Positions 61,088-64,000 of a stretch of 64,000 nucleotides of DNA are shown here, one piece after another; position 1 is the stretch's first letter, and the number at the start of each line of letters is the position of its first letter. The stretch covers positions 1-64,000 of the forward strand of contig NZ_JAAJTJ010000017.1 in NCBI RefSeq assembly GCF_011030405.1, read 5' to 3'. Source of the stretch: Parapedobacter sp. SGR-10 (lineage in GTDB: Bacteria > Bacteroidota > Bacteroidia > Sphingobacteriales > Sphingobacteriaceae). A program made the translations under genes and the position numbers. Below the pieces are notes generated by a model. That model did no database searches, had not been told where the DNA came from, and was given only the letters and a program-made list of their open reading frames with translations.

Positions 61088-63640
61088 TTATTCTTCGTTT
61101 GCCTGCTCTGTGTCTGTCGATTCAGCCGTGTTATTGTCTGAATCTACGTCCTCGGCAAGGTCATCTTCTTCCTCCCGCTGTACTTTGGTGATGGAAGCGA
61201 TTTCGTCGTTTTCTTTCAAAGTGATCAAGCGGACGCCTTGTGTGGCTCTTCCCATGACCCGCAATGTGTCTACGCCGATACGGATGACGATTCCGGACTT
61301 GTTGATGATCATCAGATCGTCTTGGTCCGTCACATCCTTGATGGCGACCAGATTACCGGTTTTTTCGGTGATATTGATGGTCTTGACGCCTTTGCCTCCT
61401 CTGTTGGTAATGCGGTAATCTTCTATATCTGTACGCTTACCGTAACCTTTTTCCGAGACGACCAGAACAGATGTCTCTGGATTATCCACACTAATCATGC
61501 CAACAACTTCATCGTTTGGTCCTGCCAAACTCACACCTCTCACTCCGGTAGCTGTCCTGCCCATAGGACGTACCGTAGACTCGTTGAAGCGGATGGCTCT
61601 GCCCGAACGCAATGCCATGACGATTTCACTGTTGCCGCTGGTCAGACAAGCTTCGAGCAGTTGGTCGCCGTCATTGATGTTGATGGCATTGATACCATTG
61701 GCACGAGGTCGAGAATAGGCTTCCAATGAAGTTTTCTTGATCGTGCCTTGTTTGGTACACATGATGATGAAGTTGTTTTCCAGGTATTCCTTGTCTTTTA
61801 AGTTTTTGACAAGTATATAGGCTTTTACTTTTTCGTCCTTTGGTATATTGATGATATTCTGCAAAGCCCGTCCTCTGGAAGTACGGCTACCTTCAGGGAC
61901 CTCAAAAGCCCGTAACCAGAAACAACGTCCTGCTTCGGTAAACAGGAGCATATAATTGTGCGCTGTAGCGGTAATAATGTGCTCGGTAAAATCCTCGTCA
62001 CGTGTGTTGGAGCCTATAGCACCCTTTCCGCCACGGCCTTGGCGGCGGTATTCGGAAAGTGGGGTACGCTTGACATAACTATTGTGCGATATCGTGATGA
62101 CAATCTCCTCGTCATCGATAAAGTCTTCCATGGTCATGTCTTCGGCCGAATGGACGATGACCGAACGACGTTCGTCGCCGTATTTTTCTTTGATCTCGAC
62201 GAGTTCGTCCTTGATGATCTGCATACGCAGGCCTTCGTCTGCCAATACTTGCTTCAAATATTCGATGGTCTTCATCAGTTCGGCATACTCTTCCTTGATC
62301 TTGTCCCGTTCCAGTCCTGTCAACCGACGTAGCGTCATATCCAGGATAGCACGGGCTTGTAGATCCGATAGACCGAAGCGCTCCATCAATCCGACGCGGG
62401 CATCTTCGGGGGTATCCGAATTACGGATCAGCTTGATGACTTCGTCCAGATGGTCTAATGCGATCAAGTAGCCTTCGAGGATGTGTGCTCTTTTCTCTGC
62501 TTCGGCCAGTTCATATTTCGTCCTGCGTATGACGACCTCATGCCTATGCTCCACAAATTCGTGGATCATATCCTTAAGGTTCATGAGCATAGGCCTTCCT
62601 TTGACCAGAGCAATATTGTTGACGGAGAAAGAAGATTGCAGTGCCGTGTGTTTATAAAGATTGTTGAGTACGACATTGGCATTGGCATCTCTCTTGATTT
62701 CGTAGACGATACGTATATCTCTTGCAGATTCGTCCCGTATTTCGGATATGCCTTCGATTTTCTTTTCGTTGATCAGATCGACCGTACGTTTGATCATATC
62801 GGCTTTGTTGACGAGATAAGGGATCTCGGTCACAATGATGACTTCACGCCCGGACTTGGTTGTTTCGATTTCGGCCTTTGCCCGCATGACGACCCTTCCT
62901 CGCCCTGTTTCGAAAGCTTCGCGTACACCATTGTGCCCATAGATGATACCTCCTGTCGGGAAGTCCGGGCCTTTGATGTATTGCATGATTTCGGATATTT
63001 CGATATCCCGGTTATCGATATAGGCTACTGTGCCATCGATGACTTCGGTCAGATTGTGCGGCGCCATATTGGTCGCCATACCGACAGCGATACCAGAGGT
63101 ACCATTGACCAATAAGTTGGGGATACGTGTCGGAAGAACCGTAGGCTCTTCAAGCGAATCATCAAAGTTGAGCTGAAAATCTACCGTATCTTTTTTGATA
63201 TCGGATAGCATTTCTTCGGCAATCTTGCGAAGACGTGCCTCTGTATAACGCATGGCCGCCGGTGGGTCTCCGTCCAACGAACCGTAGTTACCTTGCCCAT
63301 CGACCAGGGGATAGCGCAATGACCAATCCTGTGCCATACGGACCATCGTATCGTAAACCGATGAGTCTCCGTGCGGGTGATACTTACCCAATACGTCTCC
63401 GACGATACGTGCTGATTTTTTATAAGGTTTGCCAGAGGTAACCCCAAGTTCTTCCATACCAAACAATACACGTCTGTGTACGGGTTTCAAACCGTCGCGT
63501 GCATCGGGTAGGGCGCGGGATACAATAACCGACATCGAATAATCGATGTAGGCCGATTTCATCTGGTCTTCGATATTGATTTTTATAATCCTGTCATTAG
63601 CAGGGACTAGACTGTTTTCGTTTTCTGTTTCTTCTGCCAT
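61088..63640 (-). CDS. gyrA: DNA gyrase subunit A
   Basis: 850 aa. N-terminal breakage-reunion domain with active-site Tyr132 in [12 protein letters not shown]; the quinolone-resistance region [19 protein letters not shown] keeps Ser93 and Asp97, equivalent to E. coli Ser83/Asp87 of sensitive enzyme. A GyrA box-like [12 protein letters not shown] in the C-terminal DNA-wrapping domain marks it as gyrase rather than ParC. The C terminus is a long acidic tail ([15 protein letters not shown]...). It begins the operon with the two TPR genes. Confidence 0.97.
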   Translation of the reverse strand: MAEETENENSLVPANDRIIKINIEDQMKSAYIDYSMSVIVSRALPDARDGLKPVHRRVLFGMEELGVTSGKPYKKSARIVGDVLGKYHPHGDSSVYDTMVRMAQDWSLRYPLVDGQGNYGSLDGDPPAAMRYTEARLRKIAEEMLSDIKKDTVDFQLNFDDSLEEPTVLPTRIPNLLVNGTSGIAVGMATNMAPHNLTEVIDGTVAYIDNRDIEISEIMQYIKGPDFPTGGIIYGHNGVREAFETGRGRVVMRAKAEIETTKSGREVIIVTEIPYLVNKADMIKRTVDLINEKKIEGISEIRDESARDIRIVYEIKRDANANVVLNNLYKHTALQSSFSVNNIALVKGRPMLMNLKDMIHEFVEHRHEVVIRRTKYELAEAEKRAHILEGYLIALDHLDEVIKLIRNSDTPEDARVGLMERFGLSDLQARAILDMTLRRLTGLERDKIKEEYAELMKTIEYLKQVLADEGLRMQIIKDELVEIKEKYGDERRSVIVHSAEDMTMEDFIDDEEIVITISHNSYVKRTPLSEYRRQGRGGKGAIGSNTRDEDFTEHIITATAHNYMLLFTEAGRCFWLRAFEVPEGSRTSRGRALQNIINIPKDEKVKAYILVKNLKDKEYLENNFIIMCTKQGTIKKTSLEAYSRPRANGINAININDGDQLLEACLTSGNSEIVMALRSGRAIRFNESTVRPMGRTATGVRGVSLAGPNDEVVGMISVDNPETSVLVVSEKGYGKRTDIEDYRITNRGGKGVKTINITEKTGNLVAIKDVTDQDDLMIINKSGIVIRIGVDTLRVMGRATQGVRLITLKENDEIASITKVQREEEDDLAEDVDSDNNTAESTDTEQANEE

Positions 63641-63765
63641 TATTTTCTGGTTTCTGTCAAACTAAATAAAGTGCCCTCGAAACGGCACTTTTGCATGCGA
63701 AGATACAATTTTTTTTCTGTTTTTGGCTAATAAAACTATGGATATTTTGATTGGTTCTGCTGTTG

Positions 63766-63817
63766 GTAGAGACGTAAGATTTACCTTCGGTGAGCCCTTC
63801 GGGGTTTACGTCTCTAC
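63766..63817. repeat. GTAGAGACG-family palindrome with inserted centre
   Basis: GTAGAGACGTAA (63766-63777) pairs perfectly with TTACGTCTCTAC (63806-63817). The 28-nt centre contains two small hairpins, one with a CCC-TTCG-GGG stem-loop. It sits upstream of gyrA, about 125 nt from its start. Confidence 0.85.
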
Positions 63818-63962
63818 AAGCATGTCAAAAAAATACCTTTTTGATTGCACTATTTTCAACATACCGCAATGACTGTCATCAATTTTGAAACTTATGACAC
63901 TAAAAACAGATTTATTTCTAATATCGAGCAATATTGGTTAATAAATAGACAAGAAATATTTA

Positions 63963-63970
63963 TACCTTTG
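63963..63970 (+). promoter_or_regulatory. candidate -7 box TACCTTTG at the right edge
   Basis: Matches TAnnTTTG; a TTG at 63934 is 26 nt away, a little far. It would drive a gene outside the window. Confidence 0.35.
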
Positions 63971-64000
63971 CGTGCATAAAATATTTCACTTAATAAACAC

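Noticed and set aside
61088-63640. parC (topoisomerase IV)
   Set aside because: A GyrA-box-like RRQGRGGKG motif is in the C-terminal domain, so gyrA is preferred.

Overview
The window looks like chromosomal DNA of a Bacteroidota member, most likely a Sphingobacteriaceae (Sphingobacterium-like) bacterium. The signs are SusC/SusD outer-membrane pairs, a FecR-type anti-sigma factor, many lipoproteins with a short lipobox, START sites without Shine-Dalgarno sequences, promoter -7 boxes of the TAnnTTTG type, BACON and Fibrobacter-succinogenes-major-paralogous (FISUMP) domains, and small proteins typical of Sphingobacteriales. No rRNA, tRNA, CRISPR array, prophage or intact insertion sequence was seen.

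Layout. 1-8.7 kb: accessory genes (a frameshifted DUF695 gene, a META lipoprotein, a MocR-type regulator divergent from a TonB receptor, an atypical SDR, an MFS exporter, a DUF4440-like lipoprotein). 8.9-19.7 kb: a tightly packed, translationally coupled ten-gene operon encoding a lipoprotein, HMG-CoA reductase, CDP-alcohol phosphatidyltransferase, CdsA-like cytidylyltransferase, UbiA prenyltransferase, rifampicin-phosphotransferase-like dikinase, BtaA-like aminocarboxypropyl transferase, polyprenol/phytol-kinase-like protein, GNAT protein and OleC-like acyl-adenylating ligase. This is the best candidate for an undescribed system: together the chemistry suggests assembly of an isoprenoid- and/or homoserine-containing polar lipid. 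19.6-24.3 kb: a degenerate YgjP-like protein, an M13 peptidase, an 0.8 kb non-coding region with an unusual amount of nested and possibly pseudoknotted base pairing, and a FemAB-like transferase.

24.6-36.6 kb: an ECF sigma/FecR/SusC(STN)/SusD locus followed by a beta-propeller-like lipoprotein, two tandem FISUMP lipoproteins and a metallophosphoesterase; it has no glycoside hydrolase. 36.8-51.8 kb: mainly core genes (gdhA, TauE-like exporter, divergent CDF and P-type ATPase metal exporters, PAP2, a HigBA-type toxin-antitoxin pair, kdsA-recQ and kdsD for KDO synthesis, DUF1573, a FAH-family hydrolase, MscS, coaA). 51.8-53.2 kb is a gene desert. 53.2-56.4 kb is the remnant of an L-fucose catabolic locus in which a deletion has fused the 5' ends of an AraC regulator and an SDR gene. 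56.8-63.6 kb: an RluA-family synthase, a class IV aminotransferase, and a tpr-tpr-gyrA array on the minus strand.

Across the window, intergenic gaps carry several families of small repeats. There are four degenerate heptanucleotide arrays (period 7 nt), a family of palindromes with GTAGAGACG-type arms just after stop codons, and two large inverted repeats beginning CGTCATT. These are dispersed and seem independent of gene function, though some lie within promoters or next to start codons.
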